Assembly: GCA_017995665.1 (NCBI GenBank)
Contig: JAGOIM010000075.1
Location: 1 to 7,221 of the forward strand
Source: Anaerolineaceae bacterium
GTDB lineage: Bacteria > Chloroflexota > Anaerolineae > Anaerolineales > Anaerolineaceae
DNA length: 7,221 nucleotides
Reading direction: 5' to 3'
A program made the translations under genes and the position numbers. Below, in pieces: positions 1-7,023 of the stretch. The notes under the pieces are model-generated. The model was not told the origin of the DNA and did not search any database. It was given only the letters and a program-made list of their open reading frames with translations. Within the stretch, counting starts at the first letter, position 1; each line of letters starts with the position of its first letter.

Positions 1-219
1 TTCGGCTTGATGCTGACGGGAATAATGCAGCTTGGCACCATTCGCGAACCGCTCTATCTCGCAATAGGCTTGCTCACTTTTCTGTCCGGTTTTCAATTGC
101 TATATTCAGCGCTTGAGTTTTCATACTTGCTTGAAGCCCTTTTCGTAGCCGTGAACCTGCTCTTAGGCATTGTTGGTTCATTCTTTATTGTTAAAAATGC
201 AGAAAGCAGGCCCGAATGA
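1..219 (+). CDS. Small integral membrane protein, 5'-truncated, in a complex I/antiporter-like operon
   Basis: The reading frame is open from the first base, so the true start lies upstream; 72 residues and a TGA stop are visible. The visible part is almost entirely hydrophobic. There are about two to three membrane segments, with clear ones at roughly visible residues 18-40 and 45-65, and a short charged tail ending in ESRPE. It overlaps the next gene by ATGA, so the two are translationally coupled and probably belong to one complex. By context it may be a NuoK/MnhC- or HyfE-like small subunit of a proton-translocating oxidoreductase or cation antiporter. No diagnostic motif is present, so the family is not assigned. 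The stop-overlapping TGA is an ordinary stop: in-frame reading beyond it ends again 18 codons later. Confidence 0.75.
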   Translation, partial: FGLMLTGIMQLGTIREPLYLAIGLLTFLSGFQLLYSALEFSYLLEALFVAVNLLLGIVGSFFIVKNAESRPE

Positions 220-1625
220 ACAACACTGTTCTGCTTTTCGTCGCCCTTCCAATTGCTCTCGGCTTGCTCTTGATTTTGCTCGAACGCTGGCCTCGCTTTT
301 CCGGGTTTTTAGCAGTGATAATTCCCCTAAGCCTGAGCGGACTTGCTCTGATTTTTTCGCAAAGTCTCAATTTGAATTTTTTGGGGCAATTTTTAGTTTT
401 GGAAGACAGTCTGACTGTATTCGGACGAAATATTCAAATCGAAGCCAACCAGCTGGGCATGGTTGCCCTGCTTTATTTTGTCTGCTTTCTTTGGAACATC
501 CCGGGCAAACTCTTTGATTACAACCACTGGTTCAAAAGTCTTTCTTTGATTATTAGCGGACTTTGGGTTTTGGTCCAGTTCATTAATCCATTCTTGTATT
601 CCGCGCTTGTGGTTGAGCTGATTGTCCTTATTAGCGTCCCCTTGCTTTCACCGCGAGGGACAGCGGCAAAGGCTGGCATTATGCGCTATTTGACCATGCA
701 AACTCTGGCACTGCCACTGATCTTGTTGAGTGGCTGGATGGTGGCGGGCATCGAAACATCGCCCTCTGCCCAAGCTTTGGTTTCCCGCGGTGTCTTTTTG
801 GTTTTGGCTGGCTTTATGCTTTGGGCGGGTGTTTTCCCCTTGCACAGTTGGCAACCCATGCTTTCGGAAGAAAGCCAACCCTGGTCCTATAGTTTTTTGC
901 TTGTCATTATGCAAGTGAGCCTGACTTTTTTCTTCCTCCATTTTCTCAATCAATACCCCTGGTTACGGAACCTTGAACAACTGGGGCTGGTCTTGAAATG
1001 GTTGGGGTCGCTTTCAATTGTTGCGGCTGGCGTTTTGGCTGCGTTTCAAACAAACCTTAAACGCATTTCGAGCTATATTTTCATGGCAGAAGCAGGTTAC
1101 ACTATCCTCACATTTGCCTATCTTCCCCAAGGTGGGCTCGATATTATCACCATGTCTCTTATTCCCCGGATTTTTGGCTTCTGGAGTTTAAATTACGCAA
1201 TTTCATATTTATCGAAAAACATGTCCTCCGAAAAATTGGAGCTGGAAGAGCTAAAAGGCATCATTTACCGCTTCCCGGGAAGCAGCGGGCTTTTGCTTAT
1301 CAGCTTTCTCAACATCATCGGAATGCCGCTTTTTTCGCTTTTCCCATCCAAACGGATACTTTGGGGCATCGTTATCGCCGATAATTTGGTTTTTCAAATT
1401 TTAGGTATTCTGGGTTTCCTCGGATTTATGATTGCAATTCTGCGCATGCTCAGTATTATGATTAAAAAACCAGAGATTGGCGAAGAAGAAAAAGTGGAAA
1501 AACCCATCATGATTCTGCCAATCGTCCTGATCGTGCTCATCATGGTATTGGCGGGTACTTTCCCTCAACTTTTCAGCGCCCCAATTCAAAATATTCTGCT
1601 ATCATTTAACAATCTCATCCCCTAA
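216..1625 (+). CDS. Complex I / Mrp antiporter-like membrane subunit (proton-conducting transporter family)
   Basis: This 469-residue protein has about 13-14 hydrophobic segments and belongs by motif to the family of NuoL/M/N, MrpA/D and HyfB/F, which conduct ions in the membrane arm of complex I and related complexes. Visible landmarks are: Glu134 in a membrane segment (VVELIVL), at the place of the conserved TM5 glutamate; FPLHSW at 207-212, matching the family PLHxW motif; NLKRISSY at 280-287, matching the D(I/L)KR-AY motif with Lys282; and GMPL...PSKR at 369-380, matching the NuoL GFFSK region with Lys379. The lysine normally found seven residues before the His of PLHxW is replaced by Trp203, and the later SALIH histidine also appears absent. 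The ATG overlaps the upstream stop, with a weak AGCAGG site five bases before it. It could be a NADH dehydrogenase-like, hydrogenase-4-like or antiporter subunit; the partner genes needed to decide lie outside the window. Confidence 0.85.
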   Translation: MNNTVLLFVALPIALGLLLILLERWPRFSGFLAVIIPLSLSGLALIFSQSLNLNFLGQFLVLEDSLTVFGRNIQIEANQLGMVALLYFVCFLWNIPGKLFDYNHWFKSLSLIISGLWVLVQFINPFLYSALVVELIVLISVPLLSPRGTAAKAGIMRYLTMQTLALPLILLSGWMVAGIETSPSAQALVSRGVFLVLAGFMLWAGVFPLHSWQPMLSEESQPWSYSFLLVIMQVSLTFFFLHFLNQYPWLRNLEQLGLVLKWLGSLSIVAAGVLAAFQTNLKRISSYIFMAEAGYTILTFAYLPQGGLDIITMSLIPRIFGFWSLNYAISYLSKNMSSEKLELEELKGIIYRFPGSSGLLLISFLNIIGMPLFSLFPSKRILWGIVIADNLVFQILGILGFLGFMIAILRMLSIMIKKPEIGEEEKVEKPIMILPIVLIVLIMVLAGTFPQLFSAPIQNILLSFNNLIP

Positions 1626-1630
1626 GGGGA
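1618..1630 (+). other. Small hairpin enclosing the stop codon
   Basis: TCCCC and GGGGA form a five-base-pair stem whose three-base loop is exactly the TAA stop codon of the antiporter-like gene. No T-tract follows, so it is not a standard intrinsic terminator. It may protect the 3' end of the mRNA or be chance. Confidence 0.35.
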
Positions 1631-1648
1631 AATTGCACTACTTAACGA

Positions 1649-1655
1649 GTATAAT
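1649..1655 (+). promoter_or_regulatory. Candidate -10 box for the coiled-coil/selB operon
   Basis: A perfect TATAAT preceded by G lies 34 bases before the coiled-coil start codon, in the only intergenic gap on this side. It predicts a transcript start near 1662 and a leader of roughly 28 bases. No convincing -35 hexamer is seen at 16-18 bases upstream, and the nearest candidate, TTGCAC at 1633-1638, is too close. Support is therefore positional only. Confidence 0.4.
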
Positions 1656-1689
1656 TTAATCTGTAAACTAACTGAAAGACAGGAATCCT

Positions 1690-2883
1690 ATGGACGAATA
1701 TTCCGGTATAGAACAACTCGAAAAACGCGTTGAGTGGCTCGACAACGAGCGCCGCAACGATAAAACCAATTTGGCATCTTTGCAAAACCGCCTCACCATG
1801 CTTGAGAGCGAAAACCTGAGCCTGCGTAAGCAGCTTAAGGAACTCGAGGTGCAAATGACCCAGCAGGGCAATCAAATTGCCAGCATGGATAAATATGACA
1901 ATCGCATCGAGAGGGTGAACCTTGACCTCTCCAAGCAAATTCGCGAAGTCAATGAACGGGCTGAAAGCAACCTCAACGAAGCGCAAAAACGCAACAAAAT
2001 TGAAGTCGAATCTGCTAAAAAAGCTATCGCTGAAATCTATCCTCTGACCGAGATGTTTGAACAGCTCAAAGCCGAGCTGCCTTCTTTTCGGGCTGAAGAC
2101 AGTCGCCTGGTTCGCCTGATTGAGGAATTAAAAGTAAAAATTCAGGAAGTGGGTCGTTTTGATGAAGACTACCGTCGCTCCCTCCATCTCCTCGAAGAAG
2201 GCCGGCGTCAGGAAGCCAAACGTACAACTGACCTGCAAGGCGAAGTCGCCTCAGTACGCAAACGCATCGAAGAAACCCGCAGTCGTTTTGACAGCTTTAG
2301 CGACAGCTTTCGCACTTTTGATACCCGCATTGCTGAATTGCAAAACAACGAAAAAGATCGCCGTGAAAATCAATCCCAATTTATCGAACGCGTCAATCTT
2401 TCTTTGGTTGATAAAGATAAAGTCTTTGCTGCCTGGGAAAAACGCTTTGCTGAAATTGACCAATTCAACGCCAATCTTGGCTCTCAAATTGATACGCTCG
2501 AAAAAATTCGCCTCTCCGTAACTAAAGCGATTGAAACCTCGGAAGACAGCTCTCAGCGCTTTGAACGGCGCATCAACGAAATCACCGAACTACAACGCCT
2601 CAACGATGACCGTTATCGGCAGGAATGGACTAATTTCAAATCCGACGACGTCAAACGCTGGACGAATTACATGCTTGCTCAGGAAGAGCAAAATCGCGAA
2701 AATAGCCAACAATTTGCCGAGCTACTCAAACAACTACAAGAAATCGATGACCTCACCGCCCTAATGCGCGATGATTTGGACAATCTTAGCCGCGAAACCC
2801 TCGGGCATATTCAGACGGTTTTACTCGCCTATCAGGAATCGGTTCAAAACGTCGCTCCGCTTTTGGATAAAAAGGCAAGTTAG
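1690..2883 (+). CDS. Long coiled-coil protein of unknown function, coupled to selB
   Basis: I do not recognise this 397-residue protein. It is highly charged (rich in E, K, R, Q, D), has no cysteine, and shows no signal peptide or membrane segment, so it should be cytoplasmic. A regular heptad pattern runs from about residue 7 to 60 (I7, L10, V14, L17, then L28, L31, L35, L38, L45, L49, L52). More helical, weakly heptad sequence follows to about residue 375. Internal echoes occur: RF(D/E/A) at 156-157, 199-200, 252-253 and 290-291, and WTNF/WTNY at 313-316 and 324-327. The only visible break is around YPLT (117-120) and LPSF (130-133). The start is an ATG with AGGA five bases upstream. The stop is followed three bases later by the selB ATG, which indicates co-transcription and probable translational coupling. 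Low-complexity coiled coils give misleading similarity to SMC or myosin-like proteins, so function is left open; a scaffold or partner role is inference only. Confidence 0.8.
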   Translation: MDEYSGIEQLEKRVEWLDNERRNDKTNLASLQNRLTMLESENLSLRKQLKELEVQMTQQGNQIASMDKYDNRIERVNLDLSKQIREVNERAESNLNEAQKRNKIEVESAKKAIAEIYPLTEMFEQLKAELPSFRAEDSRLVRLIEELKVKIQEVGRFDEDYRRSLHLLEEGRRQEAKRTTDLQGEVASVRKRIEETRSRFDSFSDSFRTFDTRIAELQNNEKDRRENQSQFIERVNLSLVDKDKVFAAWEKRFAEIDQFNANLGSQIDTLEKIRLSVTKAIETSEDSSQRFERRINEITELQRLNDDRYRQEWTNFKSDDVKRWTNYMLAQEEQNRENSQQFAELLKQLQEIDDLTALMRDDLDNLSRETLGHIQTVLLAYQESVQNVAPLLDKKAS

Positions 2884-2886
2884 TAA

Positions 2887-4773
2887 ATGTATATATTGGG
2901 AACGGCCGGTCATGTTGACCACGGAAAATCAAGTCTGATTGCCGCCCTGACCGGCACACATCCTGACCGCCTGAAAGCGGAAATTGCCCGCGAAATGACC
3001 ATCGAACTGGGTTTTGCTTCAATGACATTACCCAATAACGAGGAAATCGGAATTATTGACGTTCCCGGACATCGCGATTTTATTGGCAACATGCTCGCCG
3101 GAATTGGCGGGATTGATGCCGTTTTGCTGGTTGTTGCCGCAGACGAAGGCGTTTCCGCCCAGACGCGCGAACATCTCGCCATCATCGACTTGCTCGAAAT
3201 CAAACGCGGGATTGTCGTCCTCACCAAAACCGACCTGATCAGCGACCCGGACTGGCTTCAAATGGTAGTAATGGACATTCGTGACATCCTCAAGCCGACA
3301 TCCCTGGCAGATGCCCCGATTATTCCTGTTTCTTCGCGAAACGGCAGCGGTTTGCCTGAACTGATCGAGGAAATTCAGGAAACGCTCAAAACGATTCCAA
3401 ATCGCAAAGATTTGGGGAAGCCGCGTTTGCCGGTTGACCGCGTATTCACCCTGACCGGATTTGGCACGGTTGTAACCGGCACACTTTTGGATGGCAGTTT
3501 CAAAGTCGGCGACGAAATCGTCTGCTTGCCTTCCGGCAAAAACGGGCGCATTCGGGGCTTGCAAAACCACCATCACAAACTCCAAAAAATCGAGCCAGGC
3601 TATCGCGCGGCAATTAACATTGTCAATCTAAATTATCAGGATATCCAACGCGGAGATGTGATTGCGCATCCCGGTGACTATCAAACCAGCCAATTGCTCG
3701 ACGCCCATTTTCGCCTCTTGAAAGACAGCCCATTTCCGATTAAACACAATATGGAAGTCAAGCTTTTCATTGCCGCCAGCGAAACGACGGCCAAACTGCG
3801 TCTTTTGGGGGAACAAGTTCTCAATCCGGGTGAAGACGCCTTTATTCAGCTACGAACCGCTTCCCCAATCGTTGCCAGCAAAGGGGATCGCTTTATTTTG
3901 CGCCTCCCATCGCCTTCAGAAACTTTGGGTGGGGGGATTATCCTCGACCCGGACCCCAACCAAATTTATAAGCGGTTCAAAGAAGATAATCTTCAGCGTT
4001 TGGATAATATTTTTGCCGGAAATGAAAAAGAATTGCTCAGCCAGATTTTGGAAAACCTAAAAGTAAGCACTTTAGCAAACCTTGTCCAAAAATCCGCCCT
4101 TTCAAGTGAAGAAGCGAAAGCAATCATAGAAGAAATGCTCGAGAATGGGGAAGCGATCAGTTTGGGAAAAAGCAAAGACTTCAATAAAGTCGATTTTGTT
4201 TCCCAGGAGTACTGGCAATGGCTCAAAGAAAATACCACGCATCTCTTGGCAGATTTCCATCAGCAAAACCCCTACAAAGCGGGCATGCTTCGCGAAGAAT
4301 TAAGGGCAAAACTGAAACTCTCTCAATCTTTATTTGACCAAATTATCGACAAACTGGCGGAGGAAGAAAATCTCGCTCAGAAAAAGAATCTGCTTTGGCT
4401 TCCAAAGCATCGAATAACTTTTTCGGACGAAGACGAGCGCAAAATTGCCTTGCTGATGGCAGAGTTTAGCAGAAGCCCATTCACCCCTCCCGATCTCAAA
4501 CAAATTCAGGATCTCGTCGGCTCAGAAATTCTGGAAGGCTTAACTACCACCGGCAGATTGGTCCCTGTTTCGGATGCGGTCATCTTCAGCTCTGAAGCCA
4601 TTGAAGAAATGAAGAACTGGATTCGGGAGACAATTCAAGAGAAAGGCAGTCTTAGTTTGGCAGAATTTCGCGACCATTTTCAAACCAGTCGCAAATTCGC
4701 CCAGGCAAGTCTTGAATATTTTGATTCTATTGGAATTACTTATCGAAAGGGTGACGTTCGCGCCTTAAGATAG
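2887..4773 (+). CDS. selB: Selenocysteine-specific translation elongation factor SelB
   Basis: SelB is the GTPase that replaces EF-Tu for Sec-tRNA(Sec) and delivers it to UGA codons marked by a SECIS hairpin in the mRNA. The 628-residue length fits bacterial SelB (E. coli about 614). The GTPase domain shows G1 GHVDHGKSS (8-16), switch-like REMTIELGF (35-43), G3 DVPGH (58-62), G4 TKTD (113-116; E. coli SelB also has TK.D) and SSR (149-151). Domain 2 begins with PVDRVFTLTGFGTVVTGT (182-199), where D184-R185 match the IDR pair of SelB. The C-terminal half consists of winged-helix repeats that bind SECIS RNA. It ends in the characteristic stretch FRDHF..SRKFA..LEYFDSIG, close to the E. coli C-terminus, so the RNA-binding end is intact. 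It starts three bases after the coiled-coil gene, with AAAGG 11 bases upstream, consistent with coupling. No selA, selC or selD is in the window. Confidence 0.95.
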   Translation: MYILGTAGHVDHGKSSLIAALTGTHPDRLKAEIAREMTIELGFASMTLPNNEEIGIIDVPGHRDFIGNMLAGIGGIDAVLLVVAADEGVSAQTREHLAIIDLLEIKRGIVVLTKTDLISDPDWLQMVVMDIRDILKPTSLADAPIIPVSSRNGSGLPELIEEIQETLKTIPNRKDLGKPRLPVDRVFTLTGFGTVVTGTLLDGSFKVGDEIVCLPSGKNGRIRGLQNHHHKLQKIEPGYRAAINIVNLNYQDIQRGDVIAHPGDYQTSQLLDAHFRLLKDSPFPIKHNMEVKLFIAASETTAKLRLLGEQVLNPGEDAFIQLRTASPIVASKGDRFILRLPSPSETLGGGIILDPDPNQIYKRFKEDNLQRLDNIFAGNEKELLSQILENLKVSTLANLVQKSALSSEEAKAIIEEMLENGEAISLGKSKDFNKVDFVSQEYWQWLKENTTHLLADFHQQNPYKAGMLREELRAKLKLSQSLFDQIIDKLAEEENLAQKKNLLWLPKHRITFSDEDERKIALLMAEFSRSPFTPPDLKQIQDLVGSEILEGLTTTGRLVPVSDAVIFSSEAIEEMKNWIRETIQEKGSLSLAEFRDHFQTSRKFAQASLEYFDSIGITYRKGDVRALR

Positions 4774-4779
4774 TACAAT
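4751..4779 (+). promoter_or_regulatory. Candidate sigma-70-type promoter for the serA-like gene
   Basis: GTGACG (4751-4756, four of six bases matching TTGACA) and TACAAT (4774-4779, five of six matching TATAAT) are separated by exactly 17 bases. The -35 lies in the last codons of selB and the -10 directly follows its TAG stop. The transcript would begin near 4786, leaving a leader of about 30 bases with a strong ribosome binding site. Independent expression from selB is inferred. Confidence 0.45.
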
Positions 4780-4800
4780 ATACCTATCACGATTCTAAAA

Positions 4801-4806
4801 AAGGAG
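4801..4806 (+). promoter_or_regulatory. Strong ribosome binding site of the serA-like gene
   Basis: AAGGAG preceded by an A-run lies nine bases before the ATG at 4816. It is the best Shine-Dalgarno match in the window and fixes the start codon. It suggests high expression compared with the weakly signalled selB. Confidence 0.75.
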
Positions 4807-4815
4807 AATTTAGTT

Positions 4816-5754
4816 ATGGCATGGAAAGTAATTATCACAGACGGCTTGGAGAGCAACGGTATCGACCTGATCAACCAGGCTGGCGAAGCAGTCAATCGCA
4901 AAGGCATCGATGCTGCGCAGCTTTTGGAAGAAGTTGGTGAATACGAAGGCATGATCGTTCGTGGCCGCACCAAAGTTACGCGCGAAGTTTTTGCCGCTGC
5001 TAAAAATCTTAAGATTGTCGGTCGTGCCGGTGTCGGCGTTGACAACATCGATCTCGTTGCCGCCAAAGAATTTGGTGTGCATGTCGTCAACTGCCCTGTG
5101 GCAACCTCTGAAGCTGTAGCAGAACATGCAATGGCTCTGATGTTTGCCTTAGCTCGCGAACTGCCCCGGGCAGACGCCGCTATGAAAGCAGACAATTGGG
5201 CAAAGAAAGACCTGATGGGCGTTGAGCTCGACGGGAAAACCCTCGGCGTTTTGGGCTTCGGCAATATCGGTCGCCGCACCTGCAAATATGGTTCCGCAAT
5301 GGGTATGAAAGTCCTCGTTTATGATGTAATCGACATTCACGACCGCGCTGCCGAACTCGGCTACCAACAGGTTAGCCTTGACGAATTGCTCGCTCAAGCT
5401 GATTTCATCAGTCTGCATATGCCTCTCACCCCCGAAACCAAACATCTGCTTGACGATGCCACTTTCGCAAAAATGAAAGATGGCGTGCGCATAGCCGACG
5501 CTTCCCGTGGTGGTGTGATTGACCAAGCCGCATTGCTGCGTGCATTGGAATCCGGCAAAGTTGCCGGTGCCGGTTTAGATGTTTACGAAAAAGAACCTCC
5601 TGTGGATTGGGCATTGGCTGAACACCCCCGTGTCATCGCCACCCCTCACATCGGCGGACAAACCATCGAAGCTCAAATCCGCGCTGCGGATGACATCGCT
5701 TCTGAGGTCGTCAACGTTCTCGAAGGTAAACCCATGCGCTGGATGATTGTCTAA
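4816..5754 (+). CDS. serA: D-3-phosphoglycerate dehydrogenase-type 2-hydroxyacid dehydrogenase (short form, no ACT domain)
   Basis: Members of this family oxidise D-2-hydroxyacids with NAD+; SerA converts 3-phosphoglycerate to 3-phosphohydroxypyruvate, the first step of serine synthesis. The 312 residues form the split substrate domain (about 1-98 and 280-312) around a Rossmann domain (about 99-279). Visible are VGRAGVGVDNID (68-79), the dinucleotide motif GFGNIG (147-152) with Asp170 at the end of the second strand (NAD+ rather than NADP+ preference), Arg231 in SRGG, Glu260 in DVYEKEPP, and His278 in PHIGG; Arg, Glu and His are the catalytic set. The Arg-to-Glu spacing of 29 matches E. coli SerA. 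No C-terminal ACT or intervening domain is present, so serine feedback by that route is not expected. Hydroxypyruvate or glyoxylate reductase is the main alternative, because these share all motifs. The gene has its own likely promoter, a strong RBS, and a double stop TAATAA. Confidence 0.85.
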   Translation: MAWKVIITDGLESNGIDLINQAGEAVNRKGIDAAQLLEEVGEYEGMIVRGRTKVTREVFAAAKNLKIVGRAGVGVDNIDLVAAKEFGVHVVNCPVATSEAVAEHAMALMFALARELPRADAAMKADNWAKKDLMGVELDGKTLGVLGFGNIGRRTCKYGSAMGMKVLVYDVIDIHDRAAELGYQQVSLDELLAQADFISLHMPLTPETKHLLDDATFAKMKDGVRIADASRGGVIDQAALLRALESGKVAGAGLDVYEKEPPVDWALAEHPRVIATPHIGGQTIEAQIRAADDIASEVVNVLEGKPMRWMIV

Positions 5755-5776
5755 TAACAATCAAATCAAATAGAAC

Positions 5777-5807
5777 AAAAAAAACCGGAGTTCGCTCCGG
5801 TTTTTTT
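5777..5807. terminator. Bidirectional intrinsic terminator between convergent genes
   Basis: CCGGAG (5785-5790), a TTCG loop and CTCCGG (5795-5800) make a perfect six-base-pair GC-rich hairpin. It is flanked by eight A's on the left and seven T's on the right, which can extend the stem. On the + strand the T-run terminates the serA-like transcript; on the - strand the A-run reads as a U-tract and terminates the transpeptidase transcript. It sits centrally in the 63-base gap between the two stop codons. Confidence 0.92.
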
Positions 5808-5817
5808 GTTTTCATTC

Positions 5818-7017
5818 TTAAGGCATTGGTGTTGGGGTTGAGAAAATCAATTCTTGCCCCGGTGTTCCGACTGGGGTCGGGGTTGGAACCGGTGTTTCGC
5901 CTGATGGGTCATGCACGTAAACATAATCGCCCACATTCGCCCAGTTGAACAGCCAATGGGCATCACCGGCAAACATATTCACACAACCATGAGATTGTTT
6001 GAAACCCAAAATCGTAGGCCAGTAGATTCCATGAATTGCCTGCGCATGGTTATAATACATCGCCCAGGGTATTCCCTCATAATAGAAAAAGTCGGAGCGG
6101 TCGGCTTTATAAGAACCTTGCATTTGGTCGATTTCCCGCTTCTCATAAATCCGGTAAGTGCCCGGGTCAGAATATAACTCGCCGGAACCAGTGCCAACAA
6201 TCGCCGCAAAGACCAGTTCGTTATTTTCGTAAGCGGAGAGTGTTTGGTTATGCAGGTCAATGTTGATCCATTTTCCGCCTTCAACACCGGGGGGAGTGCT
6301 TGTATCAATCACGACTTTTCGCGATTTCAGTGAAGGCATCCACTCGCTTGGTGAAATTTGGTACCATTCGTAGCCTTCCGCTTCAACCGTTTTGTAAATC
6401 GGGAAAGCGTCAAATTTTGTATAAGTTATCCCGGAAAGTGGCGAAGAGAAACTGGCAGCACTATATGAACCGGTGTTGTCGATGGTGAAACCAAGATTGC
6501 TTTCAGGTGTTTCAAAAAATTCCAAACCCTGCCAAGTGGGGCTTGAATAATGCGGGGTGGCTTGCATCCAGCCACCATTCAGGAGCCGTACGTAGTTATT
6601 GCCGTTCGAATAGGCTTGCTCAACAACGGCAACATAGCGGTTGTCTCCACCGCCAATGTTGCGAATAACGGTTCCGCCGTTGATTGCATCGTCCAGGCTG
6701 GCATATACGCGTCCCTGTCCCTCTTCAATATTGGCAACCCGAATCGGCAAATCCGACAGCGAGGGGTCGGGCTTATGAGCTGGCATTCCCGTAAGCGGAT
6801 AGGGAAAACCCTCTTCACGCAAACTTTTAATCGTCTGAGAGGGACCCAAGGGCAAACAATCTGCGGGATTTTCAGGATAATATCCGGGCATACAGAGCGG
6901 CAAATCGGCATATTGCTGGCTCTGATTTTGTGAATTCATAGCCGAAACAGGTTGAACGCTAAAGACCAGGCTAACAAGTAAAGTCATGGTAATTAAGAGA
7001 TATTTTTTCATCTTCAT
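5818..7017 (-). CDS. Secreted L,D-transpeptidase (YkuD catalytic domain) with Pro/Thr-rich tail
   Basis: L,D-transpeptidases crosslink or modify peptidoglycan outside the membrane through a catalytic cysteine. With the ATG at 7017 the protein has 399 residues. The N-terminus MKMKKYLLITMTLLVSL plus VQPVSA is a classic signal peptide, with cleavage after about residue 26 and no lipobox. A short segment with two cysteines (about residues 42 and 54, probable disulfide) follows. Next is a region of about 190 residues with SH3-like character, then the YkuD domain at about 249-369. The catalytic signature is His329 (IHGIYW) and SHGCVNM with His343 and Cys345, complete and in order. The tail after about 375 is rich in Pro and Thr (PTPTP, STPTP). 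The frame extends 11 codons upstream to a TTG at 7050, but those codons overlap the -10 box and would spoil the signal peptide. ATG 7017 or ATG 7011 is therefore preferred, although neither has a Shine-Dalgarno site. The gene stands alone. Confidence 0.9.
   Translation of the reverse strand: MKMKKYLLITMTLLVSLVFSVQPVSAMNSQNQSQQYADLPLCMPGYYPENPADCLPLGPSQTIKSLREEGFPYPLTGMPAHKPDPSLSDLPIRVANIEEGQGRVYASLDDAINGGTVIRNIGGGDNRYVAVVEQAYSNGNNYVRLLNGGWMQATPHYSSPTWQGLEFFETPESNLGFTIDNTGSYSAASFSSPLSGITYTKFDAFPIYKTVEAEGYEWYQISPSEWMPSLKSRKVVIDTSTPPGVEGGKWINIDLHNQTLSAYENNELVFAAIVGTGSGELYSDPGTYRIYEKREIDQMQGSYKADRSDFFYYEGIPWAMYYNHAQAIHGIYWPTILGFKQSHGCVNMFAGDAHWLFNWANVGDYVYVHDPSGETPVPTPTPVGTPGQELIFSTPTPMP
5859..5899 (-). 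repeat. Imperfect direct repeat in the Pro/Thr tail coding region
   Basis: CCGGTGTTCCG (5859-5869) and CCGGTGTTTCG (5889-5899) recur 30 bases apart, with G-rich GGGGT runs between and beside them. They encode part of the transpeptidase's low-complexity Pro/Thr tail (5821-5895). The repeat reflects tail composition and could allow slippage or length variation. Confidence 0.5.
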
Positions 7018-7023
7018 GTTTGC

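Noticed and set aside
217..219. TGA stop of the first membrane protein as a possible selenocysteine codon, given selB nearby.
   Set aside because: In-frame reading past it meets another TGA after 18 codons, and the ATGA overlap with a well-supported gene explains it as an ordinary stop.
1633..1655. TTGCAC plus TATAAT as a full promoter for the coiled-coil gene.
   Set aside because: The spacing is 11 bases, too short for a normal -35/-10 pair; only the -10 box is kept.
2159..2521. Long overlapping open frames on both strands inside the coiled-coil, selB, serA-like and transpeptidase genes.
   Set aside because: They lack ribosome binding sites and recognisable domains, and lie wholly within well-supported genes in other frames; they are shadows of biased codon use.
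2989..3015. SelB has REMTIELGF where E. coli has RGMTIDLGY, a Gly-to-Glu change beside the switch region.
   Set aside because: The rest of the GTPase motifs and the C-terminal RNA-binding end are intact, and REMTI-type variants appear compatible with SelB in other lineages, so it is not treated as loss of function.
4774..4815. tRNA-Sec or a SECIS-like RNA in the selB-serA gap.
   Set aside because: The gap is 42 bases, too short for a tRNA of about 95 bases, and no suitable stem-loop is seen.
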